Positions 7,752-14,148 of a stretch of DNA of 23,171 bases are shown here, piece after piece (the stretch's first letter is position 1; every line of letters starts with the position of its first letter). The notes beneath the pieces are model-generated. The model ran no database searches and had not been told where the DNA came from. It saw nothing but the letters and a program-made list of their open reading frames with translations. Both the position numbers and the translations under genes were made by a program. Source of the stretch: PALSA-607 sp036501485 (GTDB lineage Bacteria; Actinomycetota; Actinomycetes; Acidothermales; Acidothermaceae); assembly GCA_036501485.1 (NCBI GenBank), contig DASYAG010000080.1:1-23171 (forward strand). Reading direction: 5' to 3'.

Positions 7752-8884
7752 CAGGCCGCCGGATCGCGTCGGCCGCCCTCGCGCTGGTCACCACCTTGGC
7801 CGCTATGGCGACCATTGCGACCCCCTTCGGTAGCGCCGAACCGCCTGCCACACCGTCCGTAGCTCTCGCAGCGGCACCCGCCGACCCGCTGTCCGACGCC
7901 GAAACGCAAGCTCGGCAGCTCCAAGCAAAGGTCAGCCAGCTGCAGCTGCAAGTCGAGCAAGCAAGCGAGCGGTACGACGGTGCGCAGGCTTCGCTTGTGC
8001 AGCTCGTCGTTACCCAGGAGCAGGCAACCCGCACGGCCACGGCAGCGACCGAAGCGGTCGATCATGCGCGCGCCGTTGCCGACTCGACGACCCGCGCGCT
8101 CTACATGTCCGGCGGCATCACCGGTCTCTACGCCAGCGTGTTGAGCGGCAAGAATCCGGGACAACTCCAGTCAGGGTTGCACAGCGTCCAGGTCGTTTCT
8201 GATGCGGACACTGACGCTCTGAGCACCGTTGGAGCCGCACAGCAGACGGCCGCGGCCGCGAACGCTCAAGTCGAGAGCTTGCGCACCAAACAAGATGAGT
8301 TGACCGCCCAAGCTGCAAACGCGAGCACCGATGCGCAGAATGCGCTGACCGAAGAGCAGGCAGCGCTGCAGGGTGCGAACGCCCAGGTTGTCACGCTGGA
8401 GCAGCAGTTCCAGGCCCAGGTCGCCGCCGAGGCCGCTGCTCGAGATGCCGCGACGCTGGCGGCCGCCCGTGCAGCCGCGGCTGCCGTTGGTCTCGTCGAC
8501 ACCGGAGGTGTCAGCCGCATCGCGCTCCTTGCGATCGAGGCCGCGCAAAGTCAGATCGGCAAGCCCTACATGTATGGCGGCTCCGGACCCGACAGCTGGG
8601 ACTGCTCGGGCCTCACTCAATGGGCGTTCGCCCAAGCAGGTGTGCTAATTCCGCGCACCGCTTCCGACCAGTACGCGGCCATTCCGGACAAGATCGCGCT
8701 CGGCGAACTCGAACCTGGCGACCTGCTGTTTTGGGCGACCGACACCACAGATCCCACGACGATTCACCACGTCGCGATCTACGTCGGCAACGGGATGATG
8801 CTCGCCGCGCCACACACCGGTACCAACGTTCAAGTTCAACCCGTCTATCTAGACGGCTACATCGGCGCGGTTCGCATCGGCTGA
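7748..8884 (+). CDS. Secreted NlpC/P60 peptidoglycan hydrolase with coiled-coil N-terminus
   Basis: The 378-residue product has a signal peptide (about residues 1-30). Coiled-coil stretches rich in Gln and Ala follow at about 52-130 and 165-240. An Ala-rich hinge leads to a C-terminal NlpC/P60 domain at about 258-378. The catalytic residues are visible: C286 in DCSGL, H341 in HHVAIYVG and H356 in AAPHTG. Family members cleave the D-Glu to diaminopimelate bond in peptidoglycan stems. The architecture resembles mycobacterial RipA/RipC-type enzymes, in which the coiled coil restrains or recruits the catalytic domain. Its start overlaps the stop of the small membrane protein. Lying between murJ and the pseudokinase, it may link wall cutting to lipid II export, although the sequence does not prove this. 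Confidence 0.92.
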   Translation: MTGRRIASAALALVTTLAAMATIATPFGSAEPPATPSVALAAAPADPLSDAETQARQLQAKVSQLQLQVEQASERYDGAQASLVQLVVTQEQATRTATAATEAVDHARAVADSTTRALYMSGGITGLYASVLSGKNPGQLQSGLHSVQVVSDADTDALSTVGAAQQTAAAANAQVESLRTKQDELTAQAANASTDAQNALTEEQAALQGANAQVVTLEQQFQAQVAAEAAARDAATLAAARAAAAAVGLVDTGGVSRIALLAIEAAQSQIGKPYMYGGSGPDSWDCSGLTQWAFAQAGVLIPRTASDQYAAIPDKIALGELEPGDLLFWATDTTDPTTIHHVAIYVGNGMMLAAPHTGTNVQVQPVYLDGYIGAVRIG

Positions 8885-8889
8885 CGCAA

Positions 8890-8895
8890 TAGCAT
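8890..8895 (+). promoter_or_regulatory. Weak candidate -10 box (TAGCAT) before the pseudokinase gene
   Basis: TAGCAT fits TANNNT and lies in the 47-bp gap between the NlpC/P60 stop and the pseudokinase start, 36 bp before the GTG. No -35 is visible. It could provide internal transcription of the pseudokinase-sigM segment. Confidence 0.2.
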
Positions 8896-8931
8896 GAAAC
8901 GAAAGGCGCATAGCACCGCGGGAGGTCTGCT

Positions 8932-10527
8932 GTGGGCGGCGCACCGGCCGTGGCACCAGGCCTACTCGTCGCCGAGCGCTACCGGATCGAATCGCCACTT
9001 TCTGGCGAGACCGAGACAGAGCGAGTCGGCAAACTCTGGCGGGCCTATGACGAGGTGCTCGCGCGCCCGGTCGCGATCTTGTTGGTGCGGGGCGATGACC
9101 CAGGCGTACCTGAAGTGCTCGCGGGCGCACGCGCAGCAGCGGGGCTGACGCACGCCGCCGTCGTCCGCGTTTATGACGCAGGTGAAGCGCCGGGCCTCGC
9201 CTTCGTCGTCACCGAGTTCCTGTCCGGCGGATCGTTGGAGAGCCAGCTGGTCATCGGTCCGCTCGACCCTGCAGTTGCGGTGGATCTTCTCTCCGACCTG
9301 GCGATCGGGGTCGCCGCCGCGCACAACGTCGGCCTACACGGCTTGTCGTTGACCCCGCGCAGCGTGTTGTTCACGGCGACCGGCGCACCACGCCTGGTCG
9401 GCATCGGGCTGGCCGGCTACACCGCCCGCAGCGCCGCCCCGCTTCCCGCGCTGGGCGTTGACGGGCCTGACCCCGCGTCCGACACGGTTGCGCGGCCGCC
9501 CTACGCGGGCGATGCCGGCGAACTCGAGCGTGGTCGGATCGACGCCGCCGGACTGGCCAATCTTCTCTACGCAGCGTTGACCGCGCGGTGGCCCGGCACG
9601 CCCGTCGACAGCGCGCTGCCGCCCGCGCCCTACACCGAAGGTCACTTGCGAACTCCGCGCCAGGTGCGCGGCGGCGTTCCGCGCGAGGTTGACGAGGTCG
9701 TCACGCAAGCTTTGGGCGACGAGACTTTGCTGCGCGGGTTGCCAGAAATCGTGTCCCCTGCTGAGTTTGCGGCTGCCCTCGCACCGCTGCGCACCTCAAC
9801 CGACGACGCGCATCCCTACGGTGCCGACTCCGGGCCGATCATCGACCTCGACACCCGGCAAGCGCGCTTAATCAACACCCGTCTCGTGCCGGTACACGTA
9901 TGGCAGCGCTGGGCAGTTGGCATCGGTGTGGTGTTGCTCGCGGTCGTGGTCGCGGGCTTGCTGGTCGGCGGCAGGCACGGCTACCTGAGCTTTGTTCGTG
10001 GTGCTGAGCCCGCGGCACCGACCCCCACGGCGACCGTGTCCCCGAAGGCCACCCCGACCGTGGCCGCAGGTGCCGTCGCCCAAGCCGGCGCGATCGCTCC
10101 GGGTCTGGTTACCGAGTTTGACCCCTACGGTAAGCACGACGATCCGCACGTTTCGGAGGCGCCACGCGCCGTCGACGGCAGCGACACGACGGCGTGGCGG
10201 ACCCAGATCTATCGAACCGCCGACCTCGGCAAGCTGAAGCCGGGGGTCGGCTTGCTGATGGACCTCGGCACGGCCCGAAAGGTCTCGGCGGTGCACCTCG
10301 TGCTGGTGGGCAATGGCACCACGGTCGAGCTGTTCGAAAGTGACTCTGAGCCGGCGAACGAGAAGGCAATGACACTTGCTGCGGCCCAGACCGGTGCACC
10401 CAGCGACGTCACGTTGCGGCTCGCCAACCCGACCGCTGCTCGTTACTGGGTCGTCTGGCTCACAAGCTTGCCCGCTTCCGGCACGGGGTTTCAGGGGGGC
10501 ATTGCCGAAATGACCTTCCTGTCGTGA
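8932..10527 (+). CDS. Membrane pseudokinase with extracytoplasmic discoidin-like domain (MviN C-terminal half equivalent)
   Basis: GTG 8932 has GGAGG at 8921-8925 with a 6-nt spacer. The 531-residue product has a Ser/Thr-kinase-like domain (about 15-290), one membrane segment (about 327-347), a Pro/Thr-rich linker and an outer beta-sandwich (about 400-531). That sandwich contains AVDGSDTTAWRT and GLLMDLG, typical of F5/8-type C (discoidin-like) folds. Kinase chemistry is lost: the VAIK lysine is L50, HRD is H-G-L at 136-138, DFG is V-G-I at 156-158, and the glycine loop is degenerate. The mycobacterial counterpart is the C-terminal half of Rv3910 (MurJ/MviN), whose pseudokinase is phosphorylated by PknB and binds FhaA. 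Here it is a separate gene. A role as a phosphorylation-responsive scaffold for MurJ is inferred from that homology. Confidence 0.85.
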   Translation: MGGAPAVAPGLLVAERYRIESPLSGETETERVGKLWRAYDEVLARPVAILLVRGDDPGVPEVLAGARAAAGLTHAAVVRVYDAGEAPGLAFVVTEFLSGGSLESQLVIGPLDPAVAVDLLSDLAIGVAAAHNVGLHGLSLTPRSVLFTATGAPRLVGIGLAGYTARSAAPLPALGVDGPDPASDTVARPPYAGDAGELERGRIDAAGLANLLYAALTARWPGTPVDSALPPAPYTEGHLRTPRQVRGGVPREVDEVVTQALGDETLLRGLPEIVSPAEFAAALAPLRTSTDDAHPYGADSGPIIDLDTRQARLINTRLVPVHVWQRWAVGIGVVLLAVVVAGLLVGGRHGYLSFVRGAEPAAPTPTATVSPKATPTVAAGAVAQAGAIAPGLVTEFDPYGKHDDPHVSEAPRAVDGSDTTAWRTQIYRTADLGKLKPGVGLLMDLGTARKVSAVHLVLVGNGTTVELFESDSEPANEKAMTLAAAQTGAPSDVTLRLANPTAARYWVVWLTSLPASGTGFQGGIAEMTFLS

Positions 10528-10569
10528 AATTCGCCGCAGCGTCCGTAGGCTTGCGTGGCGAGGCCTCGG

Positions 10570-10575
10570 TAGGCT
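10570..10575 (+). promoter_or_regulatory. Candidate -10 box (TAGGCT) for leaderless sigM
   Basis: TAGGCT ends 7 nt before GTG 10583, compatible with a leaderless transcript; no Shine-Dalgarno is present. The heptamer TAGGCTT also occurs at 10546-10552, exactly 24 bp upstream, inside the 55-bp gap after the pseudokinase gene. Either copy could be the real -10. Confidence 0.35.
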
Positions 10576-10582
10576 TCGCCGC

Positions 10583-11290
10583 GTGACGGACGGGGTGACG
10601 GAGGGCATTGAGGACGGCGCCGCCAGCCCGACCGACCCCGACGTCGAGCTGCTCAAACGCCACCTCGAGGGCGACCCCGCAGCCTTCACCGAAATCTTCC
10701 GTCGACACCGCGACCAGCTCTGGGCGGTAGCCCTGCGGACGACGGGTGATCCCGAAGACGCGGCCGACGCCGTCCAGGAAGCACTCATCTCCGCGATGCG
10801 CCACGCAGCCTCGTTTCGCGGCGATGCCAAGGTCAGCACCTGGCTCCATCGCATCGTGGTGAACGCGTGCCTCGATCGGTTGAGGCGACGGGCCGCGCAT
10901 CCCACCAGCCCGCTGCCGGACGACGACCATGCACCGAGCACCACTCGCGACGACTACGCCGCCCGCGACACCGCCGCCGACGTGCAGGCCGCACTCGCAA
11001 CGTTGCCGCCGGAGCAGCGGGCCGCCATCGTGCTCGTCGATATCGAGGGGTATCCGGTCGACCAAGTCGCCGCCATGCTCGAGGTGCCGTCGGGCACCGT
11101 CAAGAGCCGGTGCGCTCGTGGGCGGGCGAAGCTGGTTCCGCTGCTCTCCCATCTGCGGGGCGGCGGACCCGACCCAGGCTTCGAGCGCTTGCCTGGCCTC
11201 GACGACCAGCGCGGTGAGCAACCGCGGAACCCCGTCGGTGCTGACAGCGTCGAACCACCGATGAACCCACCCCGAGAGGACCTCCGGTGA
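10583..11290 (+). CDS. sigM: ECF RNA polymerase sigma factor SigM
   Basis: The 235-residue product has sigma-2 (about residues 20-105, with DAADAVQEALISAM and TWLHRIVVNACLDRLRRR) and sigma-4 (about 135-187, with LPPEQRAAIVLVDIEGYPVDQ, then GTVKSR). It directs transcription of an extracytoplasmic-stress regulon. Position between the pseudokinase and an anti-sigma gene beside trxBA matches mycobacterial sigM (Rv3911) and Streptomyces sigM. The C-terminal ~48 residues beyond sigma-4 are polar, Pro-rich and likely disordered, as in other SigM proteins. The gene overlaps the anti-sigma gene by 4 bp (GTGA at 11287-11290), which would balance synthesis of the pair. GTG 10583 lacks a ribosome-binding site; a second in-frame GTG lies 4 codons downstream, so the exact start is uncertain. 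Confidence 0.93.
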   Translation: MTDGVTEGIEDGAASPTDPDVELLKRHLEGDPAAFTEIFRRHRDQLWAVALRTTGDPEDAADAVQEALISAMRHAASFRGDAKVSTWLHRIVVNACLDRLRRRAAHPTSPLPDDDHAPSTTRDDYAARDTAADVQAALATLPPEQRAAIVLVDIEGYPVDQVAAMLEVPSGTVKSRCARGRAKLVPLLSHLRGGGPDPGFERLPGLDDQRGEQPRNPVGADSVEPPMNPPREDLR

Positions 11291-12501
11291 ACACCCCGCA
11301 CCCGGACCTCGAGACGCTCGCGGAAATCGCAGATCGCGATATTGCGCCAGCCGCCTCCGAAATGGCCGCCCTCCCCGAAGCCGACCCTGCGACTGCAACC
11401 GGCCCTGCGACTGCAACCGATCCTGCGACTGCAACGGATTCGCCGACCGCGGACCCACGCACCGCAGCGCTGCTAGCCCACGTCGCCGGCTGCACTGCAT
11501 GTACAGCCGACCTCGCCGCTCTGCGCAACGTCCGGGAAACCTTGCGGGCGCTGCCGCCGGTACCCATGCCGCCAGAGGTCGCCGCGCGCATCGAAGCTGC
11601 CTTACTTGCGGCTAGGGATTCAAGTACGCCGATCGCCGCGGGCGGGGTCGCCGACACGGTGGTGCCACTGCGGCAGCGGTCGAAGTCGGCGGGGCGATCC
11701 GGACCTGCAAGTTCGCGCTGGCGGACGCTGCCCTACGGCGCCGCAGCCTCGATCGTCGTGCTGGTCGCCGTGGTCGTCGTCGGGATCGTCGCGCTCGGGC
11801 ACAGCGGCAACGATGAGAAGCGCTCCGCCAGCGCGCCGGCGATCGCCGCTCCGGCCGCGACGACGTCTGGTGGGTCCACGACGATTGCGTCCGGAACGAG
11901 CTACACGTCGGCGGACCTGCGTTCCCAGGTTGCCTCTGTTGTCACCAGCAACATTCCCGGCGCTGCATCGAACTTCCCGGGCCTGACGTTTGCCCTGTCC
12001 GCCGCGGCTGCCGGCTCCGCAGCGGCCCCAGCAGCGGCGGCCTCCGCACCTGCGGCCGCATCCTCTGCTGCCGCTGCTGCCGCTGCAGCATCTTCTGCTC
12101 CCGCCGCCGCAACGTTTCCCGCTGCGGCTCCCTCGTCGGCGTCGGCGGCGCCCGGCAGCGTGCCCCTTCCGGCAGCGTCGGCGCCGTTGTTAGCAGCACC
12201 GACGGCGGTGGCGAGCCCAGCTGCTGGCGGGGCGAACGACAATGCTCCGATCACGGCCCCGGCCGGTCCGCTGGCCGACCCCGCTGCGCTTGCGCGCTGC
12301 GTCCAGATCCTGGCCGGGAAGGCCGAGCAACCTTTGCTCGTCGACTACGCGCTGTTCAACGGCGCGCCGTCAACGATCATCGTGCTTCCCGACCCTGACG
12401 TCGCCCACAAGCTCGACGTCTACGTAGAGGCCGACACTACGAACTGCGCGAGCGAGGACTTCACCTTCGAGACCTTCCTCGGTCCGACTCCCGGCCCCTG
12501 A
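11287..12501 (+). CDS. rsmA: Membrane anti-sigma factor for SigM (RsmA-like)
   Basis: AGAGGA at 11275-11280 sits 6 nt before GTG 11287. The 404-residue product has an N-terminal anti-sigma domain with the ZAS signature H-x3-C-x2-C (H65, C69, C72), one transmembrane segment at about 150-171, and a long Ala/Ser/Pro-rich linker (about 238-315). A compact outer C-terminal domain contains exactly two cysteines, C338 and C387. It is expected to hold SigM inactive at the membrane and release it on stress. The position directly after sigM matches mycobacterial Rv3912 and Streptomyces rsmA; the Streptomyces protein is reported to bind an iron-sulfur cluster. Three 18-bp repeats insert (D/G)PATAT units at residues 33-50, before the ZAS motif. 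The trxB promoter region follows its stop. Confidence 0.88.
   Translation: MNTPHPDLETLAEIADRDIAPAASEMAALPEADPATATGPATATDPATATDSPTADPRTAALLAHVAGCTACTADLAALRNVRETLRALPPVPMPPEVAARIEAALLAARDSSTPIAAGGVADTVVPLRQRSKSAGRSGPASSRWRTLPYGAAASIVVLVAVVVVGIVALGHSGNDEKRSASAPAIAAPAATTSGGSTTIASGTSYTSADLRSQVASVVTSNIPGAASNFPGLTFALSAAAAGSAAAPAAAASAPAAASSAAAAAAAASSAPAAATFPAAAPSSASAAPGSVPLPAASAPLLAAPTAVASPAAGGANDNAPITAPAGPLADPAALARCVQILAGKAEQPLLVDYALFNGAPSTIIVLPDPDVAHKLDVYVEADTTNCASEDFTFETFLGPTPGP
11383..11436 (+). repeat. Three 18-bp in-frame tandem repeats in the anti-sigma gene
   Basis: Units at 11383-11400, 11401-11418 and 11419-11436 share CCTGCGACTGCAAC and differ at only a few bases; a fourth, degenerate unit follows. 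They encode DPATAT, GPATAT and DPATAT in the cytoplasmic N-terminus, ahead of the zinc-binding motif. Near identity suggests recent slippage expansion. Confidence 0.85.
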
Positions 12502-12598
12502 TCTCTGCAGGCAATCAGTGCCCAGAAATCCGCACCCTCGCGAGTGGCCCCTGACCTTCCAGATACCGCCTGTGGGGTCGCTGCGAGCCTGCCCGGTC

Positions 12599-12625
12599 GG
12601 GAATCGTAGGCGCCTAGGATCTGTT
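12599..12625 (+). promoter_or_regulatory. SigR/SigH-type redox-stress promoter for trxBA
   Basis: GGGAAT at 12599-12604 is followed after exactly 18 nt by GTT at 12623-12625. This is an exact match to the published consensus of the disulfide-stress sigma factor SigR (Streptomyces) and SigH (mycobacteria), GGGAAT-N18-GTT. The Streptomyces trxBA operon is a classic SigR target. Transcription would begin about 7-9 nt past GTT, near 12632-12634, leaving a ~40-nt leader before GTG 12673. The rest of the 12502-12672 gap shows nothing else apart from the hairpin listed next. Confidence 0.85.
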
Positions 12626-12635
12626 GAAGGCCCTA

Positions 12636-12652
12636 GTCGCCCGATTGGCGAC
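12636..12652 (+). other. Hairpin at the predicted 5' end of the trxB mRNA
   Basis: GTCGCC (12636-12641) and GGCGAC (12647-12652) form a perfect 6-bp stem with a 5-nt loop. It begins only a few nucleotides after the predicted SigR-type start site, so it would cap the transcript. It may protect the mRNA; a regulatory role is not shown. Confidence 0.5.
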
Positions 12653-12672
12653 CGTCTTTGAGGTAGGTCTCA

Positions 12673-13602
12673 GTGAACGTCCGTGAGCTCATCATCATCG
12701 GATCCGGCCCGGCCGGTTATACGGCCGCGCTATATGCCGCGCGGGCCGACTTGCATCCGTTGGTTTTCGAGGGCGCGATTGCGGCCGGCGGCGCACTAAT
12801 GACGACCACCGACGTGGAGAACTTCCCCGGATTTCCCGACGGGATCATGGGACCAGAGCTAATGGAGAGCCTGCGCAAGCAGGCGGCCCGGTTCGGTGCC
12901 GAACTGGTCACTGACGACGTCACGGCGGTCGACCTGACCGGGCCGGTGAAGGTCGTTCATGTTGGCGACCAGGTCTTCCACTCGCGCGCCGTCATCTTGG
13001 CGACGGGTTCGAAGTATCGCTACCTCGGCCTCGAGAACGAGGCACGCTTGCTCGGCCATGGCGTCTCGGCATGTGCGACCTGTGACGGATTTTTCTTCCG
13101 TGACCACGACATCGCGGTCGTCGGCGGCGGCGACTCGGCTCTTGAGGAAGCGACTTTCCTGAGCAAGTTCGCTCGCAGTGTCACCGTCGTGCACCGTCGT
13201 GATGCCTTGCGTGCAAGCAAAATCATGCAGGACCGCGCGTACGCAAACGACAAGGTCGGCTTCCGTTGGAACTCCGAGGTGACCGACGTTGTTGGCGACG
13301 ACAAGGTCGCAGGCGTCACGGTTCGCGACACCGTCACCGGTGCCGAGGATCAGTTGCCGGTGACCGGCCTGTTCGTAGCGATCGGCCACGACCCCCGCAG
13401 CGATCTGTTCCGCGGCCAGGTCGATCTCGATGAGGCCGGCTACGTGAGGGTCGACGCGCCGTCGACACGCACGAACCTCGACGGAGTCTTCGCCTGCGGT
13501 GACTTGGTCGATCACACCTACCGGCAGGCCGTCACCGCGGCCGGCACCGGGTGTGCAGCAGCCCTCGATGCCGAACGCTGGCTGGCCGCGCAACACGACT
13601 GA
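12673..13602 (+). CDS. trxB: Thioredoxin reductase (NADPH)
   Basis: TrxB passes electrons from NADPH through FAD to thioredoxin. The 309-residue product has the FAD-binding GSGPAG at 10-15, the redox pair C134-A-T-C137, the NADPH-binding GGGDSA and VVHRRD motifs, and the C-terminal FAD motif ending GVFACGDLVD. Length is normal for the low-molecular-weight bacterial type. GTG 12673 is preceded by GAGGTAGG at 12660-12667. It is the first gene behind the SigR-type promoter and lies upstream of trxA, the usual actinobacterial order. The 107-bp trxB-trxA gap is unusually long for the pair and contains a duplicated motif. Confidence 0.97.
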   Translation: MNVRELIIIGSGPAGYTAALYAARADLHPLVFEGAIAAGGALMTTTDVENFPGFPDGIMGPELMESLRKQAARFGAELVTDDVTAVDLTGPVKVVHVGDQVFHSRAVILATGSKYRYLGLENEARLLGHGVSACATCDGFFFRDHDIAVVGGGDSALEEATFLSKFARSVTVVHRRDALRASKIMQDRAYANDKVGFRWNSEVTDVVGDDKVAGVTVRDTVTGAEDQLPVTGLFVAIGHDPRSDLFRGQVDLDEAGYVRVDAPSTRTNLDGVFACGDLVDHTYRQAVTAAGTGCAAALDAERWLAAQHD

Positions 13603-13663
13603 CCAGCGCCACGTATCTGTCTCTACCGAAGAGTTTCATCCATCAAGAGCACCATCCATTTAA

Positions 13664-13690
13664 AGAACAGTGTTTAAGAGAACAGTGTTC
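13664..13690 (+). repeat. Tandem AGAACAGTGTT motif between trxB and trxA
   Basis: AGAACAGTGTT occurs at 13664-13674 and again at 13679-13689, a 15-bp period. With C13690 the second copy becomes the perfect 11-bp palindrome GAACA-G-TGTTC; the first copy is one base short of symmetry. The surroundings (TTTAAAG before, TTTAAG between) are AT-rich against a GC-rich background. It ends 9 bp before the trxA Shine-Dalgarno. It may be an operator or part of an internal promoter; no known consensus fits. Confidence 0.55.
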
Positions 13691-13709
13691 AACCCGACAG
13701 GAGCCCACC

Positions 13710-14033
13710 GTGGGAACCACCAAGTCCGTTACCGACGAGACCTTTGCGACCGATGTTCTGAGCAGCGACACCCCGGTCCTGGTCGACTTTTGGGCCGAGT
13801 GGTGCGGTCCCTGCCGCATGGTCGCGCCAGTTCTTGAGGAGATCGCGAACGAGCACGCCGACAAGGTGCGGGTCGTCAAACTGAACATTGACGAGAACCC
13901 CGACACCGCCCGCGCCTACTCGATCATGTCGATCCCGACCCTGAACGTGTACAAGGGTGGCCAGGTCGTGAAGCAGATCATCGGCGCTAAGTCGAAGTCA
14001 GCGCTCTTGAAGGATCTGGAAGCGTTCCTCTAA
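13710..14033 (+). CDS. trxA: Thioredoxin
   Basis: Thioredoxin reduces protein disulfides and is recharged by TrxB. GTG 13710 has AGGAG at 13699-13703, 6 nt upstream, and gives a 107-residue protein, the normal size. The active site W-C-G-P-C has C32 and C35; D26 and F27 precede it, and SIPT provides the cis-proline. A longer in-frame extension to 13551 exists but would run through the repeat region and trxB, so it is rejected. It probably shares the SigR-type promoter upstream of trxB, with possible extra control by the motif at 13664-13690. Confidence 0.97.
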   Translation: MGTTKSVTDETFATDVLSSDTPVLVDFWAEWCGPCRMVAPVLEEIANEHADKVRVVKLNIDENPDTARAYSIMSIPTLNVYKGGQVVKQIIGAKSKSALLKDLEAFL

Positions 14034-14076
14034 GCCGTACCATGGCTCTTCCACGCCGGTAATCCACGCGCGGCGG

Positions 14077-14125
14077 GCTCCGGTAAACGCCGAAGCCCCG
14101 TCGGGCGTCAATTCCCCGCCGGAGC
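14077..14125. terminator. Nested inverted repeats between trxA and cwlM
   Basis: An outer 7-bp perfect stem GCTCCGG (14077-14083) / CCGGAGC (14119-14125) encloses an inner 5-bp stem ACGCC (14087-14091) / GGCGT (14104-14108). It lies 43 bp after the trxA stop and 23 bp before cwlM, without a T-run. It could be a U-less terminator for trxBA or a structured leader for cwlM. No cwlM promoter is clearly visible in the 115-bp gap. Confidence 0.35.
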
Positions 14126-14148
14126 GGTCGAACCGAACGAGGACGCCC

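Noticed and set aside
10526..10545. SigM-type autoregulatory promoter (GAAAT and CGTCC) before sigM
   Set aside because: The two elements are only 9 bp apart, against the 16-18 bp needed, and the -35 lacks GGAAC.
12001..12200. Ala-rich segment of the anti-sigma gene as a frameshift or repeat artefact
   Set aside because: The frame continues into a compact C-terminal domain with two cysteines, so the segment is a genuine low-complexity stalk.
13551..13709. N-terminal extension of thioredoxin starting inside trxB
   Set aside because: The extension is not thioredoxin-like, and AGGAG with GTG 13710 gives a protein of the exact family length.
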